Assembly (NCBI RefSeq): GCF_004352825.1
Contig: NZ_SJRW01000002.1
Span: 1,178,001-1,242,000 of the forward strand
Origin: Luteimonas arsenica
GTDB taxonomy: Bacteria > Pseudomonadota > Gammaproteobacteria > Xanthomonadales > Xanthomonadaceae
Direction: 5' to 3'
Length of the DNA: 64,000 nucleotides
Positions 17,257 to 29,254 of this stretch are shown here, piece after piece. Positions within the stretch are counted from its first letter, which is position 1, and the number at the start of each line of letters is the position of its first letter. The notes beneath the pieces were generated by a model. The model worked only from the letters and a program-made list of their open reading frames with translations. It had not been told where the DNA came from and made no database searches. Made by a program: the position numbers and the translations under genes.

Positions 17257-19122
17257 ATGACGGGGGAAGCCGTGGCCAAGACACCGCGATTGAAGCGAGC
17301 GCTCCGCTGGGCCGCCCTGTGCGGCCTGGCGCTGGTCCTGTTCGCGGGCCAGGCGCTGGCGCTCGGCCTGGGTCGGATCGAGGTCAAGTCGCGCGCCGGG
17401 CAGCCGCTGCTGGCCGAGATCCAGGTGATTTCGAGCGATCCGGCCGAGCTCGACGAACTGCGCGCGCGCCTGGCCTCGCCGGAAACCTTCCGCCGCATCG
17501 GCCTGGATGCGCCCGATGCGGTGGTGGCCGGGCTCGAGTTCACGGTGGCCCTGGACGTCCGTGGCAATCCGGTGATCCGCGTCACCACCCGCGAGCCGGT
17601 CACCCAGCCTTCGCTGACCTTCCTGGTCGAGGTCGACTGGGGGCAGGGCAGGCTGGTGCGCGAATACTCGGCCCTGGTCGATGCGCCGCAGACGGTGGCC
17701 TCGGGCGCGCAGCCGGTGATCGAAGCGCCCACGGCGGCGCCCTCCAACGCCATCGTCCGTGGCCCGGAACCGGCCGCAGGCACAGCGGCGGATGAACCGC
17801 CCGCAGCGGCCGGGGAAGACGCGCCGTCGGAAGCGGTGGCGGAAGCGGCTCCCGAACCGCCGCCTGCGCCTGCACCGCCCCCCGTGGCCCCGCCACCTGC
17901 GCCGGCCCCGGCCCCGCCGGCACCGGCGCCCGCGCTGGCGGACGAATACGGCCCGGTGCAGGCCGGGGAAACGCTCGGCACGATCGCCCAGCGCCTGGTC
18001 GGCGACGGCGTCAGCCGCGAACAGGCCATCGTCGCCCTGTTCCGCGCCAACCCGCAGGCCTTCATCGGCAACAACCTGAACCTGGTGCGCCAGGGCGCGG
18101 TGCTGCGCATCCCCGACCGTGGCGAGATCGCCGGCCTGGACCTGGCCGAGTCGCGCGCGCTGATGCGCGAGCAGAACGCGGCCTGGCGCGACATGACCCG
18201 GCCGGCACCGCAGCCCGATGCCGCGCTTGCGGGCGATGCATCGTCGGCGGAGTCCGGTGCCCAGGGCGAGGGCGGCCGCCAGGCCGCCGCGAACGCGCCG
18301 CGGACCGCCGACGCGCGCCTGGAAATCGTGCCGCCGTCGGCCTCCGGCGGCCAGCAGGCAGGAATACGATCCGGCATCCAGGCCGGTGGCGAGGGCGAGA
18401 TGCTGCGACAGGAACTGCAACAGGAGCTGCAACAGAGCCAGGAAACCCTGGCCGCGCGCGACGCCGAGGTGGCCGAGCTCAAGGCCCGGGTGGCCGACCT
18501 GGAACGCCTTCAGGCGCAGCAGGCGGAGCTCATCTCCCTGAAGGACAGCGAGATGGCCGCCGCCCAGGAACGCCTGGCGAACACGGCCGAAACCGCCACC
18601 GCGGCCACGCCGGCCCCCGAGCAGGCCGGCGGCGGCATGCCCTGGGCCTGGATCGGGTTGGGCCTGCTGCTGGTGGCCGTGGTGGCCTGGCTGCTGATGC
18701 GGCGTGCGCCCAGGCCGACGCCGCGCCCGCGCTTCGATTCCGCCACCCTGGCCGCGGCGGCACCCGGCCCCGCATCGCCCAAGGACAGGCCGGCGCCCGC
18801 AGCCGACCCGGACACGCCCGCGGCGCCCGCATGGCATGCCGGCCCTCCGCCGGGCGCGCCCGCCGCGGCGAGCGCAGCGTCGCCGGCCACGCGCGGCGCG
18901 GAACCGGCGCCTGACGAGGCGCCCGAAGGCCCGGTCGAGGATGCCGCCGTGATCGCCTCGCTCAACCCCGCGCCCGGCGGCGTGGAGCGCATCGAGCTGG
19001 CGCGCGCCTACATCGACCTGGGCGACGTGGACACGGCGCGCGACCTGCTGCGCGAGGTGGCCGAGACCGGCGACCCCGCGGCCCGCGAGGAAGCCGCCCG
19101 CCTGCTGGAAGGGATCGCCTGA
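17257..19122 (+). CDS. fimV: FimV-like peptidoglycan-binding inner-membrane protein
   Basis: The protein is about 621 aa and shows all parts of FimV in order: a signal peptide (to about residue 36) and the FimV N-terminal domain beginning [21 protein letters not shown] LysM-type segment at about 229-290 ([20 protein letters not shown]) comes next, then a coiled coil near 381-438. One transmembrane helix at about 461-482 ([19 protein letters not shown]) precedes the conserved C-terminal helical FimV domain ([20 protein letters not shown]). FimV supports type IV pilus assembly and polar localisation. GTG 17272 is an alternative start with a better ribosome site. This copy is short compared with Pseudomonas FimV. 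Confidence 0.9.
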   Translation: MTGEAVAKTPRLKRALRWAALCGLALVLFAGQALALGLGRIEVKSRAGQPLLAEIQVISSDPAELDELRARLASPETFRRIGLDAPDAVVAGLEFTVALDVRGNPVIRVTTREPVTQPSLTFLVEVDWGQGRLVREYSALVDAPQTVASGAQPVIEAPTAAPSNAIVRGPEPAAGTAADEPPAAAGEDAPSEAVAEAAPEPPPAPAPPPVAPPPAPAPAPPAPAPALADEYGPVQAGETLGTIAQRLVGDGVSREQAIVALFRANPQAFIGNNLNLVRQGAVLRIPDRGEIAGLDLAESRALMREQNAAWRDMTRPAPQPDAALAGDASSAESGAQGEGGRQAAANAPRTADARLEIVPPSASGGQQAGIRSGIQAGGEGEMLRQELQQELQQSQETLAARDAEVAELKARVADLERLQAQQAELISLKDSEMAAAQERLANTAETATAATPAPEQAGGGMPWAWIGLGLLLVAVVAWLLMRRAPRPTPRPRFDSATLAAAAPGPASPKDRPAPAADPDTPAAPAWHAGPPPGAPAAASAASPATRGAEPAPDEAPEGPVEDAAVIASLNPAPGGVERIELARAYIDLGDVDTARDLLREVAETGDPAAREEAARLLEGIA

Positions 19123-19174
19123 CGCCGCTGCCGTCGCCGCGGCCTGCCCGCGGCGCGGCCGGCCTGTCGCCGCC

Positions 19175-20002
19175 ATGCGCTACGCACTGGGCATCGAGTA
19201 CGACGGTGGCGACTTCCTCGGCTGGCAGCGCCTGACCCAGCCCGGCGTCGAAAGCACGGACACCCTGCAGGCGGCGCTGGAGACGGCGCTGTCGAAGGTC
19301 GCCGATGCACCCGTGGCGACCACCTGCGCCGGCCGCACCGATGCCGGCGTGCATGCGCGCTGCAACGTCGTCCACTTCGACAGCGGGGCTGCGCGCAGCC
19401 CGCGCAACTGGATCCTGGGCACGACCTCGCTGCTGCCGCCGGCGATGTCGGTGCGCTGGTGCCGCGAGGTGGGCGACGATTTCAACGCACGCTTCTCGGC
19501 GCGCGCGCGCCGCTACCGCTACAGCATTCTCAACCGCCCGGTGCGGCCGGCGCTGGGCCGCCAGTACCTGGCCTGGACGCGGAAGCCGCTCGACGCCGAC
19601 GCCATGCACCGCGCCGCCCAGGCGCTGGTCGGCGAACTGGATTTCAGCTCCTTCCGCACCGTGCACTGCCAGGCCCCGCATGCCCGCCGCGACCTGCAGG
19701 CGATCAGCGTCATCCGCGAGGGCGAGGTGGTGGTGGTCGAGGTGCAGGCCAACGCTTTCCTGCATCATATGGTTCGCAACATCGTCGGCTCCCTGCTCGA
19801 GGTCGGCGACGGCTCCCGTCCGGAAAGCTGGATCGCCGAGGTGCTGGCGGCGCGCGACCGCAGCCGCGCCGGCCCCACGGCGCCCCCGGGCGGGCTGGTG
19901 TTCCTAGGACCGCTGTACCCGGCCGATTGCGGCCTGCCCGCCGAGGTCACGCTGGCCGAGGCGGGCGGTGCGGCCGTTTCCCTTCCACTGCCACGCCCCT
20001 GA
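19175..20002 (+). CDS. truA: tRNA pseudouridine(38-40) synthase TruA
   Basis: The 275-aa product converts U38-U40 of tRNA anticodon arms to pseudouridine. It has the TruA hallmarks: an N-terminal [18 protein letters not shown] and the catalytic Asp56 in [11 protein letters not shown]. The core segment [15 protein letters not shown] and [16 protein letters not shown] near the C-terminus are also present. It begins 52 bp after fimV and is separated from trpF by one base, the order known from other Xanthomonadaceae and pseudomonads. Confidence 0.95.
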   Translation: MRYALGIEYDGGDFLGWQRLTQPGVESTDTLQAALETALSKVADAPVATTCAGRTDAGVHARCNVVHFDSGAARSPRNWILGTTSLLPPAMSVRWCREVGDDFNARFSARARRYRYSILNRPVRPALGRQYLAWTRKPLDADAMHRAAQALVGELDFSSFRTVHCQAPHARRDLQAISVIREGEVVVVEVQANAFLHHMVRNIVGSLLEVGDGSRPESWIAEVLAARDRSRAGPTAPPGGLVFLGPLYPADCGLPAEVTLAEAGGAAVSLPLPRP

Positions 20003-20003
20003 C

Positions 20004-20683
20004 ATGCCCCGCATCCTGTTCCGTACCCGCATCAAGTTCTGCGGCATGACCCGCGCCGGCGATGTCCGCCTGGCCAGCGAGCTGGGCGTGGACGCGGTGG
20101 GCTTCGTGTTTGCGCACGGCAGCCCGCGACAGGTCCATCCAGCGGAAGCCCGCGCCCTGCGCGAAGCACTGGCGCCCTTCGTCGATTCGGTGGCGGTGTT
20201 CCGCGACAACACCGCCGAGGAGGTGCGCGAGGTGGCGAAGCTGGTGCGCCCGAGCCTGCTGCAGTTCCACGGCGACGAGGACGACGCCTTCTGCCGCCGC
20301 TTCGACCTGCCCTGGATCAAGGCGGTGGCCATGGGCGCGGGCGCGCGGCCGGAGGGCCCGGCGCTGGTGGCTGGCTGGCCGGGTGCCTCGGGCTTCCTGT
20401 TCGACAGCCACGGCGGCGGCCATGACGGCGGCAGCGGGCGCTGCTTCGACTGGACCGCGCTCCCGCGCGACCTGCCGCGGCCGGTCCTGCTGTCGGGCGG
20501 GCTGTCGCCGGCGAACATCCACGACGCCGTGGCCCTGGCCCGGCCCTGGGGCGTGGACGTGAGCAGCGGCATCGAGTCCGCGCCTGGTCAGAAGGACGGC
20601 GACCTGATGCGCGCCTTCGTTGAGGAAGTCCGGCGCTCCGACTGCCGCCCCGACGATGACGCGAGCCCCGGAGGAGGGGCGTG

Positions 20684-20684
<1 letters not shown>
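20004..20684 (+). CDS. trpF: Phosphoribosylanthranilate isomerase
   Basis: The 226-aa (beta/alpha)8 enzyme catalyses the Amadori rearrangement, the third step of tryptophan synthesis. The N-terminal [11 protein letters not shown] carries the catalytic Cys13. [16 protein letters not shown] and the later aspartate region [15 protein letters not shown] (general acid and phosphate loop) are intact, as is [18 protein letters not shown] 20004 gives the standard N-terminus; an upstream in-frame ATG lies within truA. The stop overlaps the trpB start (TGATG). Confidence 0.95.
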
Positions 20685-21894
<1,210 letters not shown>

Positions 21895-21898
<4 letters not shown>

Positions 21899-22737
21899 AC
21901 GCCGCCGTCGAGGTCGCGCCGCGCATCGCGCGCCGCTTCGCCGCCCTGCGTGACGCGGGGCGCAAGGCGCTGGTGCCCTTCATCACCGCCGGCGATCCCG
22001 GGCTGGAGGACACCGTCCCGGTGATGCACGCCATGGTCGAGGCCGGCGCCGACGCGATCGAGCTGGGCGTGCCGTTCTCCGACCCGATGGCCGACGGCCC
22101 CACGATCCAGCGCAGCTCCGAGCGTGCGCTGGCCCGCGGCGCCGGCATGGCCTGGGTGCTGGAGCGCGTGCGCGAGTTCCGCCAGTGCGACGACGACACC
22201 CCGGTGACCCTGATGGGCTACCTGAATCCGGTCGAGATCCGCGGCGCCGAGGCCTTTGCCGCCGCGGCCGCCGGCGTCGGCGTCGACGGCGTGCTCCTGG
22301 TCGACTTGCCGCCGGAGGAGGCCGCGGAGTTCCGCCAGGCCTTTTCCGCCCACGGCGTCGCCCTGGTGTTGCTGGCCTCGCCGACGACGGATGCCGGGCG
22401 GGTGGAGATGCTCTGCGAGCTTGCGCAGGGTTATCTGTACTACGTCAGCTTTGCCGGCGTGACCGGCGATTCCTCGCGCCTGGACACCGGTGCCGCCGCC
22501 GCCCACCTGCGCGCCATCCGCGCCCGCAGCCCGGTGCCGGTGGTGGCCGGTTTCGGCATCCACGATGCCTCCAGCGCCGCTGCGATGGCGGTGGATGCCG
22601 ACGGCGTGGTGGTCGGCAGCGCCCTGGTGAAGGCCTTGGAGGCCGCCGGCAGTGGCCGGGCCGCGGAGGCTGCCGCGGCCTTCCTCTCCCCCCTGCGCCG
22701 GGCACTGGACGCCGGTGCCACCGGGGCGGTGGGCTAA
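21895..22737 (+). CDS. trpA: Tryptophan synthase alpha subunit
   Basis: The 280-aa subunit cleaves indole-3-glycerol phosphate. The catalytic Glu56 lies in [18 protein letters not shown], and the loop-2 aspartate in [12 protein letters not shown]. The phosphate-binding segments [11 protein letters not shown] and [12 protein letters not shown] are intact. It starts at ATG 21895 overlapping the trpB stop (ATGA), so alpha and beta subunits are made in a coupled way. accD follows 45 bp later, preceded by a possible TAAACT -10 box at the trpA stop. Confidence 0.96.
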
Positions 22738-22782
22738 ACTCCCCGGGTTCGCGGCCCCGCCGCAAAGGATCACGACCAACGC

Positions 22783-23669
<887 letters not shown>

Positions 23670-23673
<4 letters not shown>

Positions 23674-25034
23674 GCGGCGGCAAGCGCCGCTGGTTCGGCA
23701 CCGACGGCATCCGCGGCCGGGTGGGCGAGGGTCCGATTTCGGCCGATTTCATGCTGCGCCTGGGCAACGCCTACGGCCATGCGTTGACCGCGCGGGTCAA
23801 GGCCGGCGGCGAATGGCGCAAGCCGATGGTCATCATCGGCAAGGACACCCGCATTTCGAACTACATGTTCGAGGCGGCATTGGAGGCCGGCCTGGTCGCA
23901 GCGGGCGTGGACGTGCAGCTGATGGGGCCGATGCCGACCCCGGCCGTCGCGCACCTGACGCATTCGATGCGCGCCGACGGCGGCATCGTGATCTCGGCCT
24001 CGCACAACCCGCACCACGACAACGGCATCAAGTTCTTCTCGGCGATGGGCGAGAAGCTCGACGACGCCACCGAGCTGGCCATCGAGGCCGCACTGGACGA
24101 ACCGTTCCGCACCGTCGCCTCGGAGCAGCTCGGCAAGGCCGTGCGCACCCGCGACGCCATCGGCCGCTACGTCGAGGCCTGCAAGAACTCCGTGCCGCGC
24201 AGCTTCGACCTCGAGGGCATGCGCATCGTCGTCGACTGCGCCCACGGCGCGACCTACCAGATCGGGCCGATGGTGCTGCGCGAGCTGGGTGCGCGGGTTG
24301 ACGCGATCGGCGTCGACCCCGACGGCACCAACATCAACGACGGCGTCGGCTCTACCCACCCGGAAGGCCTGGCGCAGCGCGTGCGCGAAACCGGCGCCGA
24401 GCTGGGCATCGCCTTCGACGGCGACGGCGACCGGGTGATGTTCGTCGACGGCGAAGGCCGGGTGCGCGACGGCGACGACCTGGTCTACCTGCTGGCCTGC
24501 GACTGGCAGGAGAGCGGGCGCCTGCGCGGGCCGGTGGCCGGCACCCTGATGACCAACTACGCCCTGGAGCAGGCCCTGGTCGCCCGCGGCATCGGCTTCA
24601 TGCGCACGAAGGTGGGCGACCGCTACGTGCACCAGGCCCTGGTCGAGCACGACGGCATCCTTGGCGGCGAGGCCTCGGGCCACCTGCTGTGCCTGGACCG
24701 CGCGACCACCGGCGACGGCATCGTCAGCGCCCTGCAGGTGCTGGAAGTGCTGCACCGTCGCGGGATCGCGCTGGCCGAGGCCCTGCGTGAACTGCGCAAA
24801 TTCCCGCAGCGCACGGTCAACGTGCGCATCGCCAACGGCGCGAAACCGGCCGAGGCCGAAAGCGTGCAGGCGGCGCTGGTCGAGGCGCAGCGCGCCGTCG
24901 AGGGGCGCGGCCGGGCGTTCCTGCGGCCCTCGGGCACGGAGCCGGTGGTCCGCGTGACCGTCGAAGCCGACGACGAGGCGCTGATGGCTGCGACCCTGGA
25001 GCGGCTGGCCGCCGCCGTGCAGGCCGCAGCCTAG
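23670..25034 (+). CDS. glmM: Phosphoglucosamine mutase
   Basis: The 454-aa enzyme interconverts glucosamine-6-phosphate and glucosamine-1-phosphate for UDP-GlcNAc, peptidoglycan and LPS. It starts with [12 protein letters not shown]. The phosphoserine loop is [13 protein letters not shown] (Ser111), the metal loop is [12 protein letters not shown], the sugar loop is GGEASGH and the phosphate loop is [13 protein letters not shown]. All are those of GlmM rather than ManB/AlgC. GTG 23670 overlaps the accD stop, an arrangement that couples lipid and cell-wall precursor enzymes. Confidence 0.96.
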
Positions 25035-25096
25035 GGCAGGGCGGTATCATGGAGGGCCAGCGCCCCAGCCAGGGGCAGCGCGCCCACGAGTGAGCC

Positions 25097-26050
25097 ATGG
25101 CCCCGCGAATCCCGACCCTCGACATCCGCCGCTTCACCCATCCCGAGAGCCCTGCAGACCGGCAGGCCTTCGTCGACGAGCTCGGCGCGGCCTATCGCGA
25201 GTGGGGCTTCGCCGGCATCCGCAACCACGGCATCCCGCAGTCCCTGATCGACGAGGCCTACGGGGTCTTCAAGGACTTCTTCGCGCTGCCGGAGGAGACC
25301 AAGAAGAACTACCACGTACCCGGCGGCGGCGGTGCCCGCGGCTACACGCCCTTCGGCGTCGAGACCGCGAAGGATTCCAAGCACTTCGACCTCAAGGAGT
25401 TCTGGCACATCGGCCGCGAGATCCCGGACGACTCCGGCTACCGCGACGTGATGCCGCCCAACCTCTGGCCCGACGAGGTGCCGGGGTTCCGGGAGAAGGG
25501 CTACGCCCTGTACCAGGCGCTCGACGAGCTGGGCTCGCAGGTGCTGCGCGCGCTGGCGCTGCACATCGACCTGCCCGAGGACTACTTCGCCGACAAGGCC
25601 GACTTCGGCAACTCGATCCTGCGTCCGATCCACTACCCGCCGATCACCGCCGACGACATCCCCAACGTGCGCGCCGGCGCCCACGGCGACATCAACCTGA
25701 TCACGCTCCTGGTCGGCGCCAGCGCCGCGGGCCTGGAGGTGCTGGCGCACGACGGCGAATGGGTGCCCTTCACCTCGGACGAGGACACCATCGTGGTCAA
25801 CATCGGCGACATGCTGCAGCGCCTGACCAACCACGTGTATCCCTCGACGATCCATCGCGTGGTCAATCCCCCGGGCGATCTGGCGCGGCAGCCGCGCTAC
25901 TCGGTGCCGTTCTTCCTGCACCCGAACCCGGACTTCCTGATCGACGTGCTGCCGTCCTGCGTGACCGCGGACAACCCCAGCCGCTATCCCGAGCCGATCA
26001 CCGCCCAGGGCTACCTGGAAGAGCGCCTGCGTGAGATCAAGTTGGCCTAG
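25097..26050 (+). CDS. 2-oxoglutarate/Fe(II)-dependent oxygenase, isopenicillin N synthase family
   Basis: The 317-aa product has the N-terminal DIOX_N region (GFAGIRNHGIPQSLID) and the 2OG-Fe(II) core. The iron triad is His196 and Asp198 (AHGDINLITLL) and His253 (PSTIHRVVNP). The 2-oxoglutarate Arg is in RYSVPFFLHP (Arg267). It groups with bacterial homologues of flavonoid/ethylene-forming or IPNS-like enzymes whose substrates are unknown. A TATCAT box at 25045-25050 may be its -10 element. It has no secondary-metabolism neighbours; tpiA follows directly. Confidence 0.88.
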   Translation: MAPRIPTLDIRRFTHPESPADRQAFVDELGAAYREWGFAGIRNHGIPQSLIDEAYGVFKDFFALPEETKKNYHVPGGGGARGYTPFGVETAKDSKHFDLKEFWHIGREIPDDSGYRDVMPPNLWPDEVPGFREKGYALYQALDELGSQVLRALALHIDLPEDYFADKADFGNSILRPIHYPPITADDIPNVRAGAHGDINLITLLVGASAAGLEVLAHDGEWVPFTSDEDTIVVNIGDMLQRLTNHVYPSTIHRVVNPPGDLARQPRYSVPFFLHPNPDFLIDVLPSCVTADNPSRYPEPITAQGYLEERLREIKLA

Positions 26051-26084
26051 AATCCCCGCTCCCCGCCAACCCCGAGGTCAGGAA

Positions 26085-26837
26085 ATGCGCAAGCGCATCG
26101 TCGCCGGCAACTGGAAGCTCAACGGCAGCCGTGGTTTCGCCGAAGGCCTGCTGCCGGACGTGGCCGCGGGCCTGCCGGCCGAGGGCGTGGACGTGGTGGT
26201 GCTGCCGCCGGCCACCCTGCTGGCCGGGCTGGCGGGTGCCTGGGGCGACCGCGGCATCGGCTTCGGTGGCCAGGACGTGAGCGAGCACGCCGAGGGCGCC
26301 TTCACCGGCGAGATCTCGGCGGCGATGCTGGTCGATGCCGGCGCCGCCTTCGCCCTGGTCGGCCACTCCGAGCGCCGCCAGTACCACGCAGAGGACAGCG
26401 ACCTGGTCGCGCGCAAGTTCGCGGCGGCCCTGGCCGCCGGGCTGCGCCCGATCCTGTGCGTGGGCGAGTCGAAGGACGAGCGCGAGGCCGGCACGACCGA
26501 GGCCGTGATCGCCGCCCAACTGCGCCCGGTGCTGGACCTCGTGGGCCCCGAGGGCTTCGCGAACGCCGTGGTGGCCTACGAGCCGGTCTGGGCGATCGGC
26601 ACCGGCCTGACCGCCAGCCCGCAGCAGGCCCAGGACGTCCACGCCTTCATCCGTAGCGAGGTCGCTTCGAGGGATGCTAAGATTGGAAATTCACTGCCGA
26701 TCCTCTATGGCGGCAGCGTGAAGCCCGCCAATGCCGCCGAGCTGTTCGCGCAGCCCGACGTCGACGGAGGCCTCATCGGCGGTGCATCGCTGGTGGCCGC
26801 GGACTTCATGGCCATCGTGGCCGCGGCGGTCCGCTGA
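26085..26837 (+). CDS. tpiA: Triosephosphate isomerase
   Basis: The 250-aa TIM-barrel enzyme interconverts dihydroxyacetone phosphate and glyceraldehyde-3-phosphate. The catalytic residues are seen: Lys11 in AGNWKLNGS, the electrophilic His in LVGHSERRQYH and the base Glu in AYEPVWAIGTG, with the phosphate loop ILYGGSVKPANA. ATG 26085 is preceded by a GAGGTCAGG purine tract. A TAGAAT at 26048-26053 overlaps the preceding stop and may be its promoter. secG follows 28 bp downstream. Confidence 0.96.
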   Translation: MRKRIVAGNWKLNGSRGFAEGLLPDVAAGLPAEGVDVVVLPPATLLAGLAGAWGDRGIGFGGQDVSEHAEGAFTGEISAAMLVDAGAAFALVGHSERRQYHAEDSDLVARKFAAALAAGLRPILCVGESKDEREAGTTEAVIAAQLRPVLDLVGPEGFANAVVAYEPVWAIGTGLTASPQQAQDVHAFIRSEVASRDAKIGNSLPILYGGSVKPANAAELFAQPDVDGGLIGGASLVAADFMAIVAAAVR

Positions 26838-26865
26838 CCGCCGGGCACAAGAGAATCCTGGACCT

Positions 26866-27309
26866 ATGCTGCAGCTCATCCTCAACATTGCCTTCGTACT
26901 CATCGCCATCGCGATGATCGCGCTGATCCTGATGCAGCGCGGCGCGGGCGCCCAGGCCGGCTCCGGCTTCGGCGGCGGCGCTTCGGCCACGGTGTTCGGT
27001 GCGCGCGGCGCGTCCAACTTCCTGACCAAGTCCACCAAGTGGCTTGCCGTCGCCTTCTTCGCGCTGACGCTGTTCATGGCGTGGCAGGCCACGAACATGG
27101 CGCGCCAGACGGGTCCGGTCGAGGCCGACCTGGGCCTGATGTCCGAGGTTCCGGCGGCTCCGGCCGCATCCGGCGAGGTGCCTGCGGCACCGGAGGCCGC
27201 GCCCGCGGTGGCGGAGCCGATGGTTCCCGCGGTGCCGGAGGACCAGCCGCCCGCCGCAACGTCCCCCGCACAGGGGGAAACGGGGCAGGAAGTCCCGCAG
27301 GGCGACTGA
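26866..27309 (+). CDS. secG: Preprotein translocase subunit SecG
   Basis: The 147-aa subunit of the SecYEG channel has two transmembrane helices. The first is LILNIAFVLIAIAMIALILM, followed by the family motif QRGAGAQAGSGFGGGAS and TVFGARGASNFLTKSTKW. The second is LAVAFFALTLFMAW. The Ala/Pro/Glu-rich C-terminal tail of about 60 residues is longer than in E. coli (110 aa) but usual for high-GC relatives. It lies between tpiA and tRNA-Leu, the common gammaproteobacterial order. Confidence 0.93.
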   Translation: MLQLILNIAFVLIAIAMIALILMQRGAGAQAGSGFGGGASATVFGARGASNFLTKSTKWLAVAFFALTLFMAWQATNMARQTGPVEADLGLMSEVPAAPAASGEVPAAPEAAPAVAEPMVPAVPEDQPPAATSPAQGETGQEVPQGD

Positions 27310-27316
27310 TAGCGAT

Positions 27317-27322
27317 TACAAT
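27317..27322 (+). promoter_or_regulatory. -10 box for tRNA-Leu
   Basis: TACAAT occurs 45 bp before the mature tRNA-Leu 5' end. The leader also contains a CCGTACCACGGTACGG dyad at 27332-27347. No consensus -35 is visible, so read-through from secG is also possible. Confidence 0.4.
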
Positions 27323-27366
27323 ATCGCGGCTCCGTACCACGGTACGGGGCAGGAAGAAGAAAACTT

Positions 27367-27451
27367 GCCCAGGTGGCGGAATTGGTAGACGCACTACCTT
27401 GAGGTGGTAGCGGCTTAGGTCGTGGGGGTTCGAGTCCCCCCTTGGGCACCA
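27367..27451 (+). tRNA. tRNA-Leu (anticodon GAG)
   Basis: The 85-nt class II tRNA has a seven-pair acceptor stem (GCCCAGG with CTTGGGC), the D-arm GGCGGAATTGGTAGACGC, and the anticodon stem CTACC/GGTAG with loop TTGAGGT, giving GAG. It has a long variable arm, the T-arm GGGGGTTCGAGTCCCCC, discriminator A and an encoded CCA end. It reads CUC/CUU codons. Two GC-rich hairpins (27462-27488 and 27504-27521) follow. Confidence 0.97.
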
Positions 27452-27461
27452 TACAAAGCGT

Positions 27462-27521
27462 CGGGCGGGCCGGAAACGGTCCCGCCCGGCACCAGCTAGC
27501 AAAGGGCCGCGAAAGCGGCCC
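27462..27521 (+). other. Two GC-rich hairpins between tRNA-Leu and nuoA
   Basis: The first stem pairs CGGGCGGGCC (27462-27471) with GGTCCCGCCCG (27478-27488), ten pairs with one bulge. The second pairs GGGCCGC with GCGGCCC around a GAAA tetraloop (27504-27521). Neither is followed by a T-run, so they are better seen as processing or stability structures in the nuo leader than as classical terminators. Confidence 0.55.
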
Positions 27522-27538
27522 GTAGCCGAGAGAACACC

Positions 27539-27895
27539 GTGCTGGCCGAATACCTGCCGACCCTGTTGTTTCTTTTCGTGGCCACCGGTATCGGCGTTGC
27601 CCTGATCGTCATAGGCAACCTCATCGGGCCGAAGTTCCCGACCGCCGAGAAGCTCTCCGCCTACGAATGCGGCTTCGCCCCGTTCGAGGATTCGCGGATG
27701 CAGTTCGACATCCGCTATTACCTCATCGCCATCCAGTTCATCGTCTTCGACCTGGAAATCATCTTCATCGTGCCCTGGGCCACCGTGTTCCGCGAACTCG
27801 GCGTGCTCGGCCTGATCGAGATGGGCATCTTCGTCGGCATGCTGCTGATCGGCTTCATTTACGTGTGGAAGAAGGGAGCGCTCGAATGGGAGTGA
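27539..27895 (+). CDS. nuoA: NADH-quinone oxidoreductase subunit A
   Basis: The 118-aa membrane subunit of complex I has three transmembrane helices. The conserved loop between helices 1 and 2 is [20 protein letters not shown], containing the family cysteine. The second helix carries [21 protein letters not shown] with its acidic residues. GTG 27539 is the start. It is the first gene of the complete nuoA-N operon and overlaps nuoB by 10 bp. Confidence 0.95.
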   Translation: MLAEYLPTLLFLFVATGIGVALIVIGNLIGPKFPTAEKLSAYECGFAPFEDSRMQFDIRYYLIAIQFIVFDLEIIFIVPWATVFRELGVLGLIEMGIFVGMLLIGFIYVWKKGALEWE

Positions 27896-28473
27896 TCCAG
27901 GCGGTCCGCAGCCTCGCGGATGCCGCGAGCAACCCGCTGTCGGAAGGTCGCGTCGACGACATCCTGCGCCCCGAGGGCGAGAATCCTGTGCTTGACCAGG
28001 GTTTCGTCACCACCAGTTCGGACATCCTCCTCAACTGGGCGCGCACCGGTTCGATGTGGCCGGTCACCTTCGGCCTGGCCTGCTGCGCGGTGGAGATGAT
28101 GCACGCCGGCGCCGCGCGCATGGACCTCGACCGCTACGGCGTGGTGTTCCGTCCCTCGCCGCGCCAGTCCGACGTGATGATCGTGGCCGGCACCCTGGTC
28201 AACAAGATGGCCCCGGCGCTGCGCAAGGTCTACGACCAGATGCCCAACCCGAAGTGGGTGATCTCGATGGGCAGCTGCGCGAATGGCGGCGGCTACTACC
28301 ACTACTCGTATTCGGTGGTGCGCGGCTGCGACCGCGTGGTGCCGGTCGATGTCTACGTGCCTGGCTGCCCGCCGACGGCCGAAGCCCTGGTGCACGGCAT
28401 CCTGCAGCTGCAGCGCAAGATCCGCCGCGGCAGCAACTTCGGCGACGAGAAGACGGGGCAGCGCAATGTCTGA
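27886..28473 (+). CDS. nuoB: NADH-quinone oxidoreductase subunit B
   Basis: The 195-aa peripheral-arm subunit holds the terminal 4Fe-4S cluster N2. The four ligands are visible: the tandem cysteines in [10 protein letters not shown], the Cys in [10 protein letters not shown] and the Cys in [11 protein letters not shown]. It transfers electrons to quinone at the NuoB/D/H interface. ATG 27886 lies inside the 3' end of nuoA; the stop overlaps nuoC by 8 bp. Confidence 0.96.
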   Translation: MGVIQAVRSLADAASNPLSEGRVDDILRPEGENPVLDQGFVTTSSDILLNWARTGSMWPVTFGLACCAVEMMHAGAARMDLDRYGVVFRPSPRQSDVMIVAGTLVNKMAPALRKVYDQMPNPKWVISMGSCANGGGYYHYSYSVVRGCDRVVPVDVYVPGCPPTAEALVHGILQLQRKIRRGSNFGDEKTGQRNV

Positions 28474-29254
28474 GTCCGCGACCGCGTTCGCCGCGCGCCT
28501 GCGCGCGCGATTCCCGCAGGCCTTCGTCGACGTCACGCTGCCGCGTGGCGAGGTCGGCATCGTGCTGGCCGCGTCGGAATGGCGCGAATCCTGCCGCGCG
28601 CTGCGCGACGAATTCGGTTTCGAGGTCCTGGCCGATCTCTGCGGCGTGGACCACCTCGGCTACGGCAGCGATGAGTGGGACACGAACGTGTCTTCCGAAG
28701 GCTTCAGCCGCGGCGTCGAGGGCAGGGGGCCGGGCCGCTTCCGCTACGGCGAGTCCTTCACCCGGCAGTTGGAGCAGCCCGACGGCGAGGGCGCGATCCC
28801 GCTGCCCGAGAACCGCTTTTCGGTGGTGGTGCAACTGCTCTCGGTGGCCAACAACCGCCGCCTGCGCGTGACCTGCTTCGCGCCCGACGACGCACTGCCG
28901 GTGGTCGATTCGCTGTGCGAGGTCTGGCCGGGCGTGAACTGGTTCGAGCGCGAGGCCTTCGACCTGTTCGGCATCGTGTTCCCGGGCCACCCGGACCTGC
29001 GCCGCATCCTCACCGACTACGGCTTCATCGGCCATCCGTTCCGCAAGGACTTCCCGCTGATCGGCAACGTCGAAGTGCGCTACGACGCGGAGAAGCAGCG
29101 CGTGGTCTACGAGCCGGTCACTTCGGTCGAGCCGCGCGTGCTGGTGCCGCGCGTGATCCGCGACGACGCCCGCTACGCGACCGCGCAGGGTGAGTCCCGC
29201 GACCTCAAGGTCGGCGGGGTGCGCGGCCAGGCCGCCGCAGGAGACAGCAAGTGA
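28466..29254 (+). CDS. nuoC: NADH-quinone oxidoreductase subunit C
   Basis: The 262-aa hydrophilic subunit carries the 30-kDa signature [20 protein letters not shown] followed by [19 protein letters not shown]. It is separate from NuoD, unlike the fused NuoCD of E. coli. The region around residues 65-100 has an insertion ([12 protein letters not shown] to RYGES) relative to short homologues. ATG 28466 overlaps the nuoB end; its stop overlaps the nuoD GTG. Confidence 0.95.
   Translation: MSESATAFAARLRARFPQAFVDVTLPRGEVGIVLAASEWRESCRALRDEFGFEVLADLCGVDHLGYGSDEWDTNVSSEGFSRGVEGRGPGRFRYGESFTRQLEQPDGEGAIPLPENRFSVVVQLLSVANNRRLRVTCFAPDDALPVVDSLCEVWPGVNWFEREAFDLFGIVFPGHPDLRRILTDYGFIGHPFRKDFPLIGNVEVRYDAEKQRVVYEPVTSVEPRVLVPRVIRDDARYATAQGESRDLKVGGVRGQAAAGDSK

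Noticed and set aside
27462-27521. Classical terminator after tRNA-Leu
   Set aside because: The hairpins are strong but lack a T-run, so they are listed only as stem-loops.
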